From contig JAGKQI010000051.1 in NCBI GenBank assembly GCA_018806915.1, forward strand, positions 62,001-126,000: DNA of 64,000 nt, read 5' to 3'. A program made the translations under genes and the position numbers. Shown here in pieces: positions 1 to 12,900 of the stretch. Position 1 is the first letter of the stretch. Every line of letters begins with the position of its first letter. Source of the stretch: Phytophthora colocasiae (lineage: Eukaryota; Oomycota; Peronosporomycetes; Peronosporales; Peronosporaceae). The notes beneath the pieces are model-generated. The model made no database searches, was not told where the DNA came from, and was given only the letters and a program-made list of their open reading frames with translations.

Positions 1-203
1 AATCAAAAATATAGCCCGACATTAAAGTTGGCGTACCGACAAAAACTTTGGCCACTTTGTGTGGACCACCTCCTGCTCTTTATCAGGGGGAAAACTAACG
101 TACCGAACGGCGCGTCGTTGGGTGGAAGCCAGCAGCCTCGGACAGAAGGATCACGCCGCGCAGAGAGAAACAGTAGCGCCAGTAATAGCTCAAGACCTCG
201 CCT

Positions 204-3200
204 ATGACCTCTTCAGACGGTGAGCTCCCCAGTCCTACCGCCTCCCCTCCCGCTCTTGTGTTGTTAACCCGTCTATTGTATGGTGCTCTGCAGATGAAAT
301 GTTTGGGACTGGGTCCCCTACGGTCTCTGACTCGGATTCCGACGCTGTGAAGGAGGAACCGGGTAGTAAGAAGCGCAAGCTTAGCAGCAGCAAAAGCAAG
401 AGCAAGAAGAGGAAGCAGTCAAAGCGTTCTGCCAGTGATGACGAAGAGGAGGATAAGGTCCGTCAGTTGGTTGTACCTCTCAATTAGAATATTCCCTAAC
501 GCTTGTGTTATTTCGAGTAGAAACCCAAATCTGCTTTCATCGAAGATATGGCGTCTGAGAGTGATGATGGAGGAACAGGAGGCGCCGACTCGGATGATGA
601 CGATGACGACGACGACGAGGGAGAAGACCGCAACGAGTACGAGAACGACGGCTTCGTTGTGGATGACGAGGATGATGAGGGCTCCGATGATGGAGAGTCC
701 GGTAAGGAGAAGCCGTGAAAAGAAATATGGGTCTAAGAGAAACTCACCTCGTGTTTGCCTCACTATCACCAGCTCGCCACCGCCGCCGCCGCCGCAAGAA
801 AGAGAAAAAACTTAAGCGTCTTAAACAAAAGGTGGAGGAGATTGATGACGAAGATCTCATGCTTGTGCGTGAAAACATGGGCATGGACACGGGGCCGACC
901 CACAGTGACAGCGAAGACGAGGACATGGGTCGATCGTCCCGCAAAGTAAAGACCGAGGATGATTCCGGGCTCATGTCGCGCGAGCTCAGTTATCGTATGT
1001 TCGGTGATTCGGACGAGGAAGAGGAGGACTCGGCGCCACAGCGTGCTAACAACTATCTGGGCAATGACGAGTACGAAAGTGACGACATTGACGAATTTAT
1101 CGTGGATGATGACGAGGAAGGACGGGAGGGACCGCGACGCCGCAGGAAACAGGAACCCATTCCAGCATCCATGCAGGGTCCTTCAGTGTACCAGATGGGA
1201 GAAGCTGAGGAACTTTTCGGAGACATGGATGGATTTTTGGAGGCTACGAGCGGTAAGATCCCCGTTGATGCGCCTGCGAAATCAAAGAAGGCAATTCTGC
1301 TCGAAAAATTCGAGCCTAGTGTGCTGAAGGAGCATATGATGACCTCGGACGTCATTGCTGTGCGTGACAACGACCTGCCAGAGCGTTACCAGTATCTTTT
1401 CAAAAACCGCGAGTTCCCGGATGCAGAGGACCGTGCGGAAGAGTCCGAATGGATCAGTGACTTTATTATCAGAAACCTCGAGCGAAGGGGCCAGCGCAAC
1501 TCTGCAGCCTCACGCGGCGAGATCGTGTCAGCAATTGATACTGTATTGCGCTTTTATCACGATGAGAAACTTGAGCCAGCCTTTGTCCAGCGTTACTGCA
1601 AGGAGTACTGGAAAGTGGTGGGTCTGCACACCGAGAACTTGTATGAAATTCTTGACCTTGATGTGAAGTGGGACAAGCTGGAGCGCAAGCGAAGGTCTTT
1701 CCAGGGTGGCATTCAGCGGGTTGTTGACTCTTCCAACGCCAAGGAATCGGCTTTCGTGCGCAAATGCTACGAGCAACTATTTAGCACTCCTGATGAAAAG
1801 ACATACAAGGACTTATCAGAGTTCTTTGCTCTTGATGCGCAAGATTCAAATGGACAGGGCAAGGAGGGCTCTGATCACAAGTACCGGCGACCAGTGCGTC
1901 GCACATTTTATCAAATCTGCACAAAAGCAGGATTGCGTCCAGTGTCTTTGGCGTTTACGATGAATGCATCTGTACTTGGTGGCATCGTGGCAGGCCTGGA
2001 TTATGAAGAGGCAAACCGCGATGTTCCCACCCCAGAAGAGAGCCCTGGTGTTCTGGCGCAAAAATACACGACGAAGGAATTCCCTACTGTGGATGATGTA
2101 ATGAAAGGCGCCCGCCACATTGCTGCCAGCAAGGTTGCTGCTGAGCCCAACGTCCGAAAACACATCCGTGAGCTGTACCGTCAGAACGCTGTTTTAACCA
2201 CTGAGGCAACTGCAAAGGGTCGAGAAGAAATTGATGAGTTCCACTACTGCCACGGTCTGCAGTATATTGAAAAGATGCCGACTCTCGAGGTTTTTGAAGC
2301 GGGTGACTTGTGGCTAAAGATTGCTCGTGCTGAAAAGGAAGGTTTATTGAAGATCACTATCATTAACGAGAAAGCCCAAGATCTGATGGACACGCTGGAG
2401 CCGATCTATCTTTCTCAAAACAAAGATTCGGATGAGGAGTGGCAGAGCCAACGCCACCTTGTTCTCCAGGAGGCGATTAACAGTTTCATGATCGTGTCAT
2501 TTGAAAACGAGCTGAAGCGAGATTTGACGGTGGCCTCTCGCGATGTGGTCGTGAAAATGTGCGGGAACGCGCTCCGAGAGCGACTCTCGGTCCGTCCGTA
2601 TGAGCCTGCCTACGGTGTGGACCCGTTTATTGTTTCGATCTGGGTTGATAGCACTATGGACTCGATTGCGCATATCGTGGCTATTGATGTGAACGGTGAA
2701 ATGGTGGACAAGACGGAAGGGTACTGCAAACGAGATGACAAGATGGTCGATAAACTGTCAGCTACCTTGCTGAAGTTCCTGACCGAGCACTCACAAACAC
2801 ACGTTGTTGTCATTAATGTTTCGGCTGGGATGAAGTGTATGGATATGGGTGCCGTCGTTGATGATGTTCGCCGTGTATTGGGCCGTGATGATGCTTCCCG
2901 CATTGGAAATGGAGATGGACATGACTTTCTGGACATTGTGTTCCTGAAGGATGATGTCCCGAACATGTTTAGCCGCTCCAAACGTGCGGACCAAGAGTTC
3001 CCTGAGGAATCGGAATACGTTCGTGCTGCTGTTGCTCTCGGACGCTACCTCAGGAACCCTGCATCGGAACTCTGTGCCATGTGGGGAAATGTTGCACTGA
3101 ACGAACCTAGCCGTGGCCGTGAATTGCTTTTCTTAAACGTTCACATGATGCAGCACTCGCTCGTCAAGGACCTTCTTTTGAAGGAGTACGATCGTGTATT

Positions 3201-5031
3201 CGTTCAGGTGATTAACAAGTATGGCGTTGACATCAACCTACTGGCCAACCATAAGCACACTTCGTATCAGCTGCAGTTCATTTGTGGTTTGGGCCCGGTG
3301 AAGGCGGCGTCAGTGCTGGACAAGGTTCGTGCTAAGAATTATGTTGAGCGTCGTCAAGAGCTGCTTTCGAAGGGGTTTGTGGGTAAAATCGTGTACCGTA
3401 ACTGTGCCGGTTTTATCCGCATTCGTGAGCGTGATGCACTTCGTGAAGCTCCCTTGAACCCGTTGGATGACACCCGAATTCACCCGGAGAGTTATTATAT
3501 GGCCGTGAAGATTTGTGGTGATGCCAACAACAATTCGACCATCGACATGTATGACCCTAATCACTACTCTTACGCGGTGGAAGACACGATGTACCAGTCA
3601 GCATCTGCAATTCGAAGCCGAAATGCTGCTCCTAACACCCGTCTCGGAGATGCAGAAATTCAAGACGTGCTGTCTGAGCTGGATTTATCCGCGTATGCTG
3701 GCCGTCTGGAGCTTCAAAAGAAGGGTCCCAAGCTGCTAACGCTTGAGTATATTAAGCGAGAGCTACGATACCCTTACTTTGACAAGCGTGCAAAGTACCA
3801 GGTTCCCAAGGACGAAGATCTTTTCTTCCTGCTGAACGGTGAAACGCGTGAGACTCTGCGCATTGGAATGATCGTACCTGCTACGCTATTGCACATGTCA
3901 GGTGACGAATTTGTTCGTGTTCGCTTGCAGAGCGGTATGCGTTCAAGCTTGCATCGCGAGAGATTGCCGGACTATTTGATTGATGTGCGGCCTCAAGGCT
4001 TCCCTAAGGGTATCACAGTTAATGCGAAGATCCTGGCGATCCAGTCTGACCGTGAAGGGCGATACGAGCTTCAGCTTGGCTGTAACCGCCGCTCGCTCAT
4101 CGATATGTCAATGTGTTTCCACCCGGAACGATTCCCGCGATACACGAACGACAAGTTGGTTGAAACGGATAGTATGGAGCGCATTGATCGCCTGGTGAAC
4201 GAGCCCCCTGTCGAGGAAGACAAGACGACGTTTACACAGGCGACTCGTGTGCCAGGAACTCACCCGTCAAGGCGTAAGAAGCGCCAGATTGCTCACCCGT
4301 TATTCCGCAACATCAACTGCCAGTCTGCGATGCATTATCTGCGGGAGCAACCTGTTGGAGAGGTGGTTATTCGTCCCAGTACTCTAGGAACCGACCATCT
4401 CACGCTAACTTGGAAGATGCTGGATGGCGTATATCGTCACTTCGATATCCAAGAAAAAGACAAGCCATCGGAAGCCCGTATTGGCCAGACACTGATTATC
4501 AAGGAAGAGAAGTACGAGAACATCGATGAACTGATTGCGCGCTTCGTGGACCCGATGAACAGCTTGGTGGATGATGTAATCCACTACAAATACTACAAGA
4601 GCGGCTTGAAGGAGACAGTTGAGGAGGACCTCATCAAGCAGAAGAAAGAGCACCCGTCGCGCATCCCGTACGCCCTTCACTTGTATAGCAAGTTCCCGGG
4701 CTGCTTCTCGATCACGTATATCGCTCGAGAAACACCTCGTAGTTGTCACTTGGAGGTCAAGTCGGGAGGTTTCCGCTTCTTTGGTCGGATTGAGTCGTCT
4801 ATCCTACCAACATTGTCACAGGCGCTGCAGTTTTTCAAGATGAAAGCTCTTGTCGTTCCTTCGTCAAGCCAATCCCGTCCCTCTTCATACGAGCGCAACG
4901 ATAGCAGCAGCGGACCATTTGCGCAGCGCTCGAGCGCGCCTTACTCAGGCAGCGGTGGTCGTCCGCGTCAGAGCTCGCGTTGGGATGATCGTCGTAGCGG
5001 TGGTGGTGATGGTGGCAGTCGTCGCTGGTAA
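204..5031 (+). CDS. SPT6: Transcription elongation factor SPT6 (histone chaperone)
   Basis: Spt6 travels with RNA polymerase II, binds histones and the phosphorylated polymerase linker, and rebuilds chromatin behind it. My model has four exons: 204-219, 294-457, 521-701 and 773-5031, with GT-AG introns of 63-74 nt. They sum to 4620 nt (1539 aa), close to yeast Spt6 (about 1450 aa). The N-terminus is very acidic with a basic KKRK-type patch, as in the family. Further on come a YqgF/RNase-H-like fold from about residue 735 (GVDPFIVSIWVD), a helix-hairpin-helix near 954 (CGLGPVKAASVLDKV), an S1 domain near 1150 (RIGMIVPATLLHMSGDEFV) and the tandem SH2 from about 1296 (HPLFRNINCQSAMHYLRE). The tail is Ser/Gly/Arg rich. 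The first exon is only 16 nt and is chosen because it gives the only in-frame ATG that splices cleanly into the acidic exon. Identity is secure; the tiny first exon is less so. Confidence 0.95.
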
Positions 5032-5153
5032 GTAAGAAGAATCCAATTCGACACGGAAGTGAGCAGAGCACTTCAGACAACCTCGAGGCAGACATAAAGA
5101 ATTCACACACGAGCAGATCGTTTCGCGGCCACACACCAAGCCAGCATCAGAAA

Positions 5154-5165
5154 AATAAAATAAAA
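5154..5165 (+). terminator. Candidate polyadenylation signal of SPT6
   Basis: AATAAA overlapping a second AATAAA-like hexamer lies 123 nt past the SPT6 stop codon. Position and sequence fit a eukaryotic poly(A) signal, but oomycete signals are loosely conserved, so this is only a candidate. Confidence 0.35.
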
Positions 5166-5216
5166 ATCTGTATAGCAGCAGTGATTGCCCAAGATGACAA
5201 GATCACGCGTCTTGAG

Positions 5217-5493
5217 TCAAACTTTTCTTTCAACATTGTGGTCACTAAGCAAAACACTAACGACTACGCTTGCACGATGTTTTGTGCTTTGTATCGGATA
5301 GACGAAAGAAAGTGGTTCGCCGGCGGGGATGTCAGTAGCCAGTAGAACGAAGGTGCGTTGACATCCGCCCTTTGTGCAATGCACCTGAAGCCTAACCGCA
5401 TGCATATCGTACGGCCCCACGCATTTACGTGCTAACGCAGACGTAGAGTAACGCTGTCTGCAGACGAATTCAATGTGCTAGAATAATTCATCC
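5217..5493 (-). pseudogene. Possible SET-domain C-terminal remnant
   Basis: The minus-strand frame is open from about 5493 (after a possible acceptor tctag) to a stop near 5217. It contains TFVLLATDIPAGEPLSFVYP, which resembles the end of SET methyltransferase domains (a basic/hydrophobic strand, then DIPAGEEL-F-Y). The preceding residues could be a degenerate version of the SET NHxC strand, but the NHS motif is not visible. No upstream SET portion or cofactor motif is seen, so if the resemblance is real this is a broken fragment. It could instead be a chance ORF. Confidence 0.3.
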
Positions 5494-5530
5494 CTACAAC
5501 ACTACAGTACATGTATTTCGGCGCCGATGA

Positions 5531-5772
5531 ATCCCACTTGGGATCGCCGAACAGCAAAAATTGAGACCCACGAAATTAATCCCGGATGGGGAGGCACATA
5601 GATGCTCTACTACTGTAGATGATTCCCTCCAGCACGGAAGAATATGCGTGCTTCAGCAAGCAGAATGTGTTGGTGCCGTTCGTGTGCTGGAAGAATTAGC
5701 CAAACGATCTGACTCCATAACAGATACTTTGCTTTCGAAATGCCTGGGGATGCTGGGAAAACTCATGGATAT
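5531..5772 (+). pseudogene. Possible TFIIS-N (LW)-domain remnant, split by the retrotransposon (5' part)
   Basis: A plus-strand frame is open from 5531 and runs into the left end of the retroelement. It encodes AVRVLEELAKRSDSITDTLL followed by a GMLGKLMDI-type helix, a pattern like TFIIS N-terminal domains (alpha-helical, 'LxVLxxLxxxxIT..LL..T.iG..VxkL'). If the element and one copy of its 4-bp target duplication are ignored, the frame continues into 15417-15540 with SPSAIAQECILVF, which could match the last helix of the same fold, and ends at a TAG at 15538-15540. No start codon or splice structure is convincing, so I treat it as an old remnant. The family assignment is tentative. Confidence 0.3.
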
Positions 5773-6607
5773 TGTAACAGGAGGACGCAGATGCTGGACA
5801 CTCACGAGACGGACAGACGGGGAGGACGCTGGGAGAACCGTAGGGTACGGACGAAGAGCGGCAGCACCTGTGAGAGAAGTCTCAGTGGTCCAAGTACTGG
5901 CGAACGTTCGTGGCGTGAGCCAATGAACGCCGTGGTCTTCTACGAGTACATGTACTCGAGCGAGCGAGTGCACGAGTGCACGAGTCGGCGATGGGGCAGT
6001 GGAACGAGGATGGTTCCAGTCAGCTGCAGGATACTGGATACGATGGACGATACCGCCGGGACCTTGAAGAACGGGGACCAGCGAAGGAACGGAGAGCTAG
6101 AGAGCTCACTTGAGAACTGGCGGGCTGGTGGTCAAGTGGATCCCGGCGCTGCTTGAGAATTGGACGGCTTGGAAGCAAGCCACACGGAACGAGGAACGGG
6201 GTCGACAGGGCTTCGAGCGACGGTGACGGTAGCGCGTACTGAGCGGGCAACGGGTGAGGCTGGACGGCGGAGAAGCAGGCGGCAGTAACGGACAGTACTT
6301 CGGTGAGTGCTTCCAGGGGAGCTGCGGGCGCTACTTCGCGTTGTCTGGACGTCTCGACGGTGTCGGCGGGCTTACACGAGCTGCACGGAGCTAGAGCTAG
6401 AAGACTTGGTCGAAAGACGAGGTGTTAGACGATAGAAGAATTGTCTATTAATAAATAGGGCCTAGCAGCTAAGCTACGGGTCCGGCGCAGCAACACGTGG
6501 TTGCTGTAGGCCAGCGAGAGAGTTTCGTGAAGTGAACGGGACGCAAGGAAGCCAAGAGCTATACGATTTGCTCAACGTGCCGGGCAAGATAATAGACGCA
6601 CGCTACA
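5773..6607 (+). repeat. 5' long terminal repeat
   Basis: The 835-bp left LTR starts tgtaacaggagg and ends gctaca. It matches 14577-15416 base for base by eye, except that the right copy has an extra CCGAT near 14785. An AT-rich patch (attaataaataggg, about 6448-6461) could act as promoter element or poly(A) signal; that is inference from position only. Confidence 0.96.
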
Positions 6608-9600
6608 TGGTGGTCATACAGGGGCAACTTCAGAGAATGACGAGACAAGCGACAAGTTCGAGAACGGTACTAACGGCGAAAACGAAGAGAACTTCAGGGA
6701 CACGACGTCTGCGTTCACGAAGTAGCACGGAAAAGAAGAACGAGGATAACGAAGCGAGTAATGATCAGCCCGAACCGGACGATGAGGAAGAGAAGGCGGC
6801 GCACGTTCCGTCCATCCTAACGGCGAGTAACCAGGCGTCTGCCGGCGATAACGAAGAAGACGTAGGCAGAGAACCGCCTAGAGAAGTAGATCCGGCAGTG
6901 TTCGATGAAGAAGAAGATCGGCGTGCCCCAGCAGAACCAGATCGGCAGAACGAGGCCATCGGACCACGGAAACGAGGAAGTGCTCCGGCAGGAAGAACGC
7001 CAAGTGACCTCGGTGACGCGGATGGAATGGGTCTTCAAGAGCTGGGCGAGGCGTTGATGAAGATGTACAACCGAGTGTGCCTACTCCAGCGTGAACAGGT
7101 AGTCGGGCAGGAAGTACAACGACCGGAACACGGTGATGAGGAAACACGCGTAGCGGGAGAGCCTGCCCAAAATGATGAAGTCGAACGAGACGACTATGGA
7201 CGAGACGTGAGACCTCGTTACCAAGATAACGATCGAGATGACGTAAGTGAACACCAGCACCGGAGTGATGACGAGGATATTCCCCGACGAGAAGTACGTC
7301 ACCGGCAGGCTGCTGGGAGACGCGACCATGGACGAGGACGCGGGCACCATCGAGACCACCGGGAGAGACGTCCGCGTAGCGCAGGAAGGCATCGTGATGC
7401 ACGGCGAGAACATCAACAGCGACAACCTGCACCACAACGAGTACGGCGAGGAAGCGAACCTTCGGACGGCAGTAGCTCTGAATATTCTGGACGAGACCGT
7501 GGACGACGGCGTGGTGGACCTCCTGACGGCGACGGTAGTAGCAGCGACGACAGTTCGGCAACGGAAAGTAGTAGCGACTCAGCGACGATGATGACCGTCG
7601 ACGATCACGAAGCGTACACCGAGAACACGGACGACGTGGAGAGCGCCGAGAACGCCGCGATGGTCACGAACAACGCGAAGAACGGGAACAGAGAAGGCGA
7701 CAGGGGCGACACGAACAACGAGAACGGGAAGAGCGACGCCGACGATCCACGCAGCGAAGCATCAAGGACTTGGAACTGCCCATCTTCACACCCGAAGCAG
7801 GAATTTCGGTCTCGACGTGGATTGATCGTATTGATCTGGCGCTGGAAGGTGCTCGAGAGTCTGGACGAGGTGACTGGTCGGACAGGGCTCTGTATTTTAT
7901 CTTGGGCAACAAGTTGGCTGAGAATGCAGCACGATGGTGGGTGAACCGGGATCGCCGAACTCCAGCAAGAGAACGCACGTGGACACACCTGAAGCGAGGA
8001 CTGTTGCAGCGGTACGCACCTCCGCAGAACTTGGAAGATGCTGAGTGGAGAGTGAATACCAGAATGATGATGGCCGGTGAATCGTATGCCGGACTATGCC
8101 GCCGGATTGCGCGAAGCAGCAGACAGAAATCCAGTGGAAGAGCGGGTGTTTCTCGCGCAATTCTACAGAAACCTGGATAGGACGACGCGCCAGTTGGTCA
8201 AGCAGCCGCCAGTGCCGAGGACGCTGGAGAAGGCGGTGAAGAAGGCTACGAAACTAAGCGACCCGTTGGAAAATGTGGCGCGCGGGATGCACAACATCGG
8301 ACAGACATTTCCTGCCGCACACGCAACGCACCTGGTACAAGTGAACGGGCCGAGTGGGACGACTGTGATGATTCCAGGCGTGGGTGGTGTGAACGTTCCG
8401 GGAGAAGCAACTGCCGCTACGACAGAGGCAGGAGGCAGAGCGACGGCCGATGCAGCGGAGCAACTGGCACTGTTCACCAAATCCACAAGGTGTATACAAT
8501 CGACTGACGGGGATGATCCAGAAAATACCAGGGCGACGATGGAACGGGAGGTTCTGGGAGCCTAAGCCGGCGAGCAAGCCACGCGCGAGGAAAAGCGGGA
8601 CGAATGACACGAAACCACCGGCGAAAAGAGCGAAGACGCAAACAGCTGAGCCTAACGAGGGAGAGGCAGACTGACCAGCAGAAGCCAGCGAAGACGAAGG
8701 CAGCAGTGAAGCAGGCTGGCACGACAGAAGGTCGCCGTGAAATGCAGACGGCCCAACGAGAGAACACCGGAGGAAGTAACAATCGGACGTGTCGGCGTTG
8801 TGGAGGTACCGGGCATTGGGCGATGCAGTGTCCAAATGAACCACGTTGCTTCGCGTGCAATCGTGTGGGCCATTTCGCGAGAATGTGTACAGACAGCGAA
8901 GCCAAGGCTAGGAACGACGCATACATGAAGACGCGAGAGACCAAGGCGGCCACCAAGCAGGAAAAACGAGCAGCGGACGACGTAGCGGGGATACGGCGTT
9001 CGAAGACAACGGGAGAACCCCAAGGAACAAGTAACGGAACGGAAAATAGAGCGAGTGATGAGGCGGTACGACGCGATAACGGCGCTACTGCGGAGCAGGA
9101 TGAGAGGACGTTGACAAGCGACGATATCGAGGAATGGAGACAGATAATGAAGGACGATGAGATGCTGTTTAACCAGATGGAAGCTGCTAAATATGCATCC
9201 ACGTGGAGACCAGCAATGGCGGTGGCAAGGTACGCTCAGGCCAAGCGAGAGAAGGAAGAGCTGGACCACCGAGAAAAGAAACGGACACTTCCTGACGGCG
9301 CAGAGGAAGCAGTGCGGCAATGTCGAACTGGAGAGCGCTCCGAGGTAACGGCGACCCCGGTAGTCGTAGAAGAAGGTGAGCGGGACACAACTATGACGGC
9401 AGCAACAAATATCGTGACCCAAGCAACCAGTACAGCAATGACGACGGTCAAGAATCGCACAGATGGACCCGAGGATACAGCGACAAGTGTGTCGGAGGCC
9501 AAAGACGCGGACGAGCCAGAGACCGCCAGTGAAACGCCGACGAGGAGTACGAAGGACGTGACGACGGTGGCCGGTGTCGAAGTGACCAGCGATGAGGACG

Positions 9601-9999
9601 CGATAGATGACTCCCTGCTAACCACGGAACTACTAAAGGTTCGGCAAGCGAGGCGACGGAAACGACGCATGGCGAAGCGCCGACGGGTTCGTGAGAAGAA
9701 AGCTGCACGACGTTCGGAACGAGACGAAGAAAAAGAACGAAGACGGGCGGTAGTGATCAGACAAGTTACGCGCGCACGAGACGCTGAAGCAGCATTAGCC
9801 GGATTGAAGGAACGAAGTGAGCTACCACAGCCGAATGAGAACGATGGAATGGGTGCAACAGCGAAACTACGAGCACGAGTGAGCTTAGTACAGCATCAAC
9901 GAGATAATGTGGACGGACAGCGAACTGGGGAAGGCGAGAGCGTCGAGTACATCGGTGCAGAAGACGGACTACCTACGGCTACAGTTACGGTCGACGAAA
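6607..9999 (+). pseudogene. gag-like region of the retrotransposon (frameshifted)
   Basis: Gag would form the particle and bind the RNA. The first ATG (6607) overlaps the last LTR base and the primer-binding site. The opening roughly 390 codons are low-complexity Asp/Glu/Arg-rich sequence. A retrotransposon-gag core follows near 7770-8180 (FILGNKLAENAARWWVNRDR), then a segment with GVYNRLTGMIQKIPG near 8480, then two CCHC zinc knuckles near 8790-8890 (CRRCGGTGHWAMQC and CFACNRVGHFARMC), and a long charged tail. Frame changes are needed near 7750-7780, 8080-8130, 8480 and 8660. The product as written would terminate prematurely. Confidence 0.85.
6608..6625 (+). other. Candidate primer-binding site
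   Basis: TGGTGGTCATACAGGGGC follows the left LTR with no spacer. TGG pairs with the universal CCA end of a tRNA, as expected for a minus-strand primer site. I cannot name the tRNA from this sequence. Confidence 0.5.
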
Positions 10000-12900
10000 C
10001 GGCGAGATGTGAAGCTCGATAGCTGCGCGAGGTACACCATTGCGGGCACAGACTGGATGGCACTGGGCGATAAGGTATCAGACACAGCACCTGTGGACTA
10101 TGTCGAGGGCATTGGAGGCTTCTTATTGGACGTGATCGGCGTCTGGAGTTTCGACCTGAGTAGTGTGTTCGGGGAGCAAATGAAGGTAGAGGCTTGTATC
10201 GTGGCTGGGTGTACGGACGAGTTCTTGTTGGGGATTGACTTTCTGCAGTCGCGAGAGGCTACGATGGACTTTAGTCGCAACGAAGTGCGCTACAGTGACA
10301 ACGGGAGTGACGGTGATCATCCCATTCAGAACACAAGACAGCAGCGGCGGACATCAGAGTCGCAGTGGTACGCATGACGGGCAAGACGAAGATAGCAGCA
10401 CGAACGGTGACTCCAGTGTCAGTGTCAGTGGCGGCCAAGGACGGAGAAATGCGGGATGTTTATTCCTACCAGAAACATGGGATCAGTATTACTAGCAGCG
10501 ACGGTGACGACAGCAAAAGACGGCAAGGCATGGGTACCTGCCATTAATGCGAACGACAGGGTGGCAACACTACCAAACAAGCGAGAGTTGGGTACGTGGA
10601 TCCCAGTGGACAAGGACATGTCAGTCCTCGAAATGAACAAGGAGTTACAGAAGGATCGGCTGAGCAATTGGATGAACGAGTTGGGTGATAGCGAGACGCC
10701 GCTCGACAACGAGAAAGAAGTACATGTTGGAGTTGAGGACGGGAATGCACGTGACTTGGTAATGAAGCTTTTACGTGTCTATCGGGGACTTACTAGCAAT
10801 GTGAGCGATTGTCCTCCTGCTACGGCGTTAAACATTCAGCATCACATTGATACGGGTGAGACGGCTCCGATAATGCAAAAGAGGCGAAGGCAGGCGCAAA
10901 CGGAAGACGCGATCATCAACGAGAACGTAGAGACTATGCTGAATGCAGGTGTGATTGAGGAAGGTGATGGCGCGTGGGGTTTTCCGGTGGTGCTAGTACG
11001 AAAGAAGGATGGGGAAGTGCGTTTTTGCGTGGATTACCGAGCACTGAACAAGGTGACGAAGAAGGATGTGTACCCGTTACCACGGATCGACGAAACACTA
11101 GAAGCACTAGGCGGCGCACTACTCTTCACTACCCTGGATCTGAAAGCAGGATATTGGCAAATACTGGTGGCGCCAGAAGACCGCGACAAAACGGCTTTTA
11201 CGACGAAGAAGGGGTTGTATCGGTTTATACGGATGCCGTTTGGACTCACAAACGCGCCTTCAACATTTCAGAGGATGATGAACAGTGTACTACGGGGATT
11301 GACATGGAGTACGTGTCTCGTGTATCTTGACGATATAGTGGTCTTCACGCGTGGCGGAATTGAGAGGCATATTGTGGAGTTGGCGACGGTGTTAGAGCGG
11401 TTGTCTATGGCCGGTTTGACGTTGAAGCTGAAGAAGTGTCGATTCGCGATGAGATCGATGGAGTACCTGGGCCATGAGTTGAGTAATGAAGGGTACGGCC
11501 ATTGCAGCGGTTGGTTACGGCGGTGAAGGACTTCCCGATGCCACAAGATGCGGTAGAGGTCAAGAGGTTTGTACATTTAGCCGGGTACTATCGGCGCTTT
11601 GTTGAGGGATTCGGGACGTTGATGGCGCCTATGACTAAGTTGCTACGAAAGAATGTGGCATGGGAATGGACGAACGCGCAGGCGAGGGCTTTCGAGCGAG
11701 TGAAGGAAATTTTAACGAGCAAGCCGTTGCTTGTCTACCCGGACTTCCGACGACCTTTTCGTGTGGTGACGGACGCGAGTCGAGTTGGCCTCGGGGCGTG
11801 TTTGATGCAGGATCAGGGCAGCGGATGGCAACCAGTGGCCTACGCGAGCAAGGTGAACAGTGAAGCTGAAAGCAAGTACGGAATCACGGAGTTAGAATGT
11901 TTAGCGGTGGTCTGGGCAGTGAAGTTATTTCGACCTTACCTGTACGGGAGGAAGTTCGTGATCATCACTGATCACTCAGCGTTGAAGTGGCTGATGTCCA
12001 GCGCGAATTTGACGGGGAAGCTGCATCGTTGGGCTTTGACCCTCCAGGAGTTTAATTTCGAAGTAGAGTACCGGCCAGGTACTACAAACGTGGTGGCAGA
12101 CGCGCTGTCCAGGGCACCAGCGGTAGCTACTGCACTAGCGGCAGTGGGCAGACGGCGAAGGGCGCGACGACGGGCGAGAACGACGGAGGCGACGACCGGA
12201 GCGGCAACAAACAGTATTGTGGACAGAGGGCCCCAGGGCGAGAACGACGAGCGAGCGGCTGCGGACGGGCACGGCGAGTACGGGCTGCCGGACGCGAGAA
12301 ATGAGCGGTTGCCAAGAAACGAAGATGGTGTGCGCATGAGCAGTTCAGTGTCAGTAGCAGACGCTACGTGCGGATCCACACGAGTAACCGGGGAGACAGT
12401 GCCGGACGGAACGACGGTGAAGAAGATGCGTGCAGAGAGAAGAGTGACGACCGACACCGCACGGCCTCGCACGAGAGCTGCAACACGACAAGAAGAGGAA
12501 CGGCAATGGCGGGAGGAAGCTATCCAAGTGTTGAACGAGTTGGTGACGGCTAAGGAAGACGACCAAGTGGCGAAAATGGGCGACAATGTGTCGACGTTGA
12601 GCGACGAGCGAACGGGTGAAGGCGCAGGACCGGGTAAGCAGTTGGCTGGGCTGGACGAGAATGAGGGCGTGTCGACGACGGCAGGACCGGACGCCCAGGA
12701 AGGCACAGTATGGCCAGAAGTACACCGTGTTGACGCGGAGACGGGTGACACAACGCGGACCACGGCGAGTGAAACGGTACGAGCAGTAGGCGACGCTACG
12801 TCGGAAGAAACCAGCAGGAGGCACGAAGAAGACGGAGCAGCAGCGAGCAGCGCAGTCGGTGGACGACCAGGCCAAGGACGTGAACCAGCACGCGATATTG

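Noticed and set aside
7247..7591. Overlapping frame in the gag region
   Set aside because: It lies opposite low-complexity Arg/Asp/Gly repeats of the main gag frame and shows no gag motif of its own.
8474..9422. Long minus-strand frames opposite the gag tail
   Set aside because: They mirror the Arg/Glu/Lys-rich sense frame and have no recognisable features.
11972..12763. 263-codon minus-strand frame inside the pol region
   Set aside because: Ser/Val/Pro-rich antisense shadow of the charged RNase H-integrase linker; no domain.
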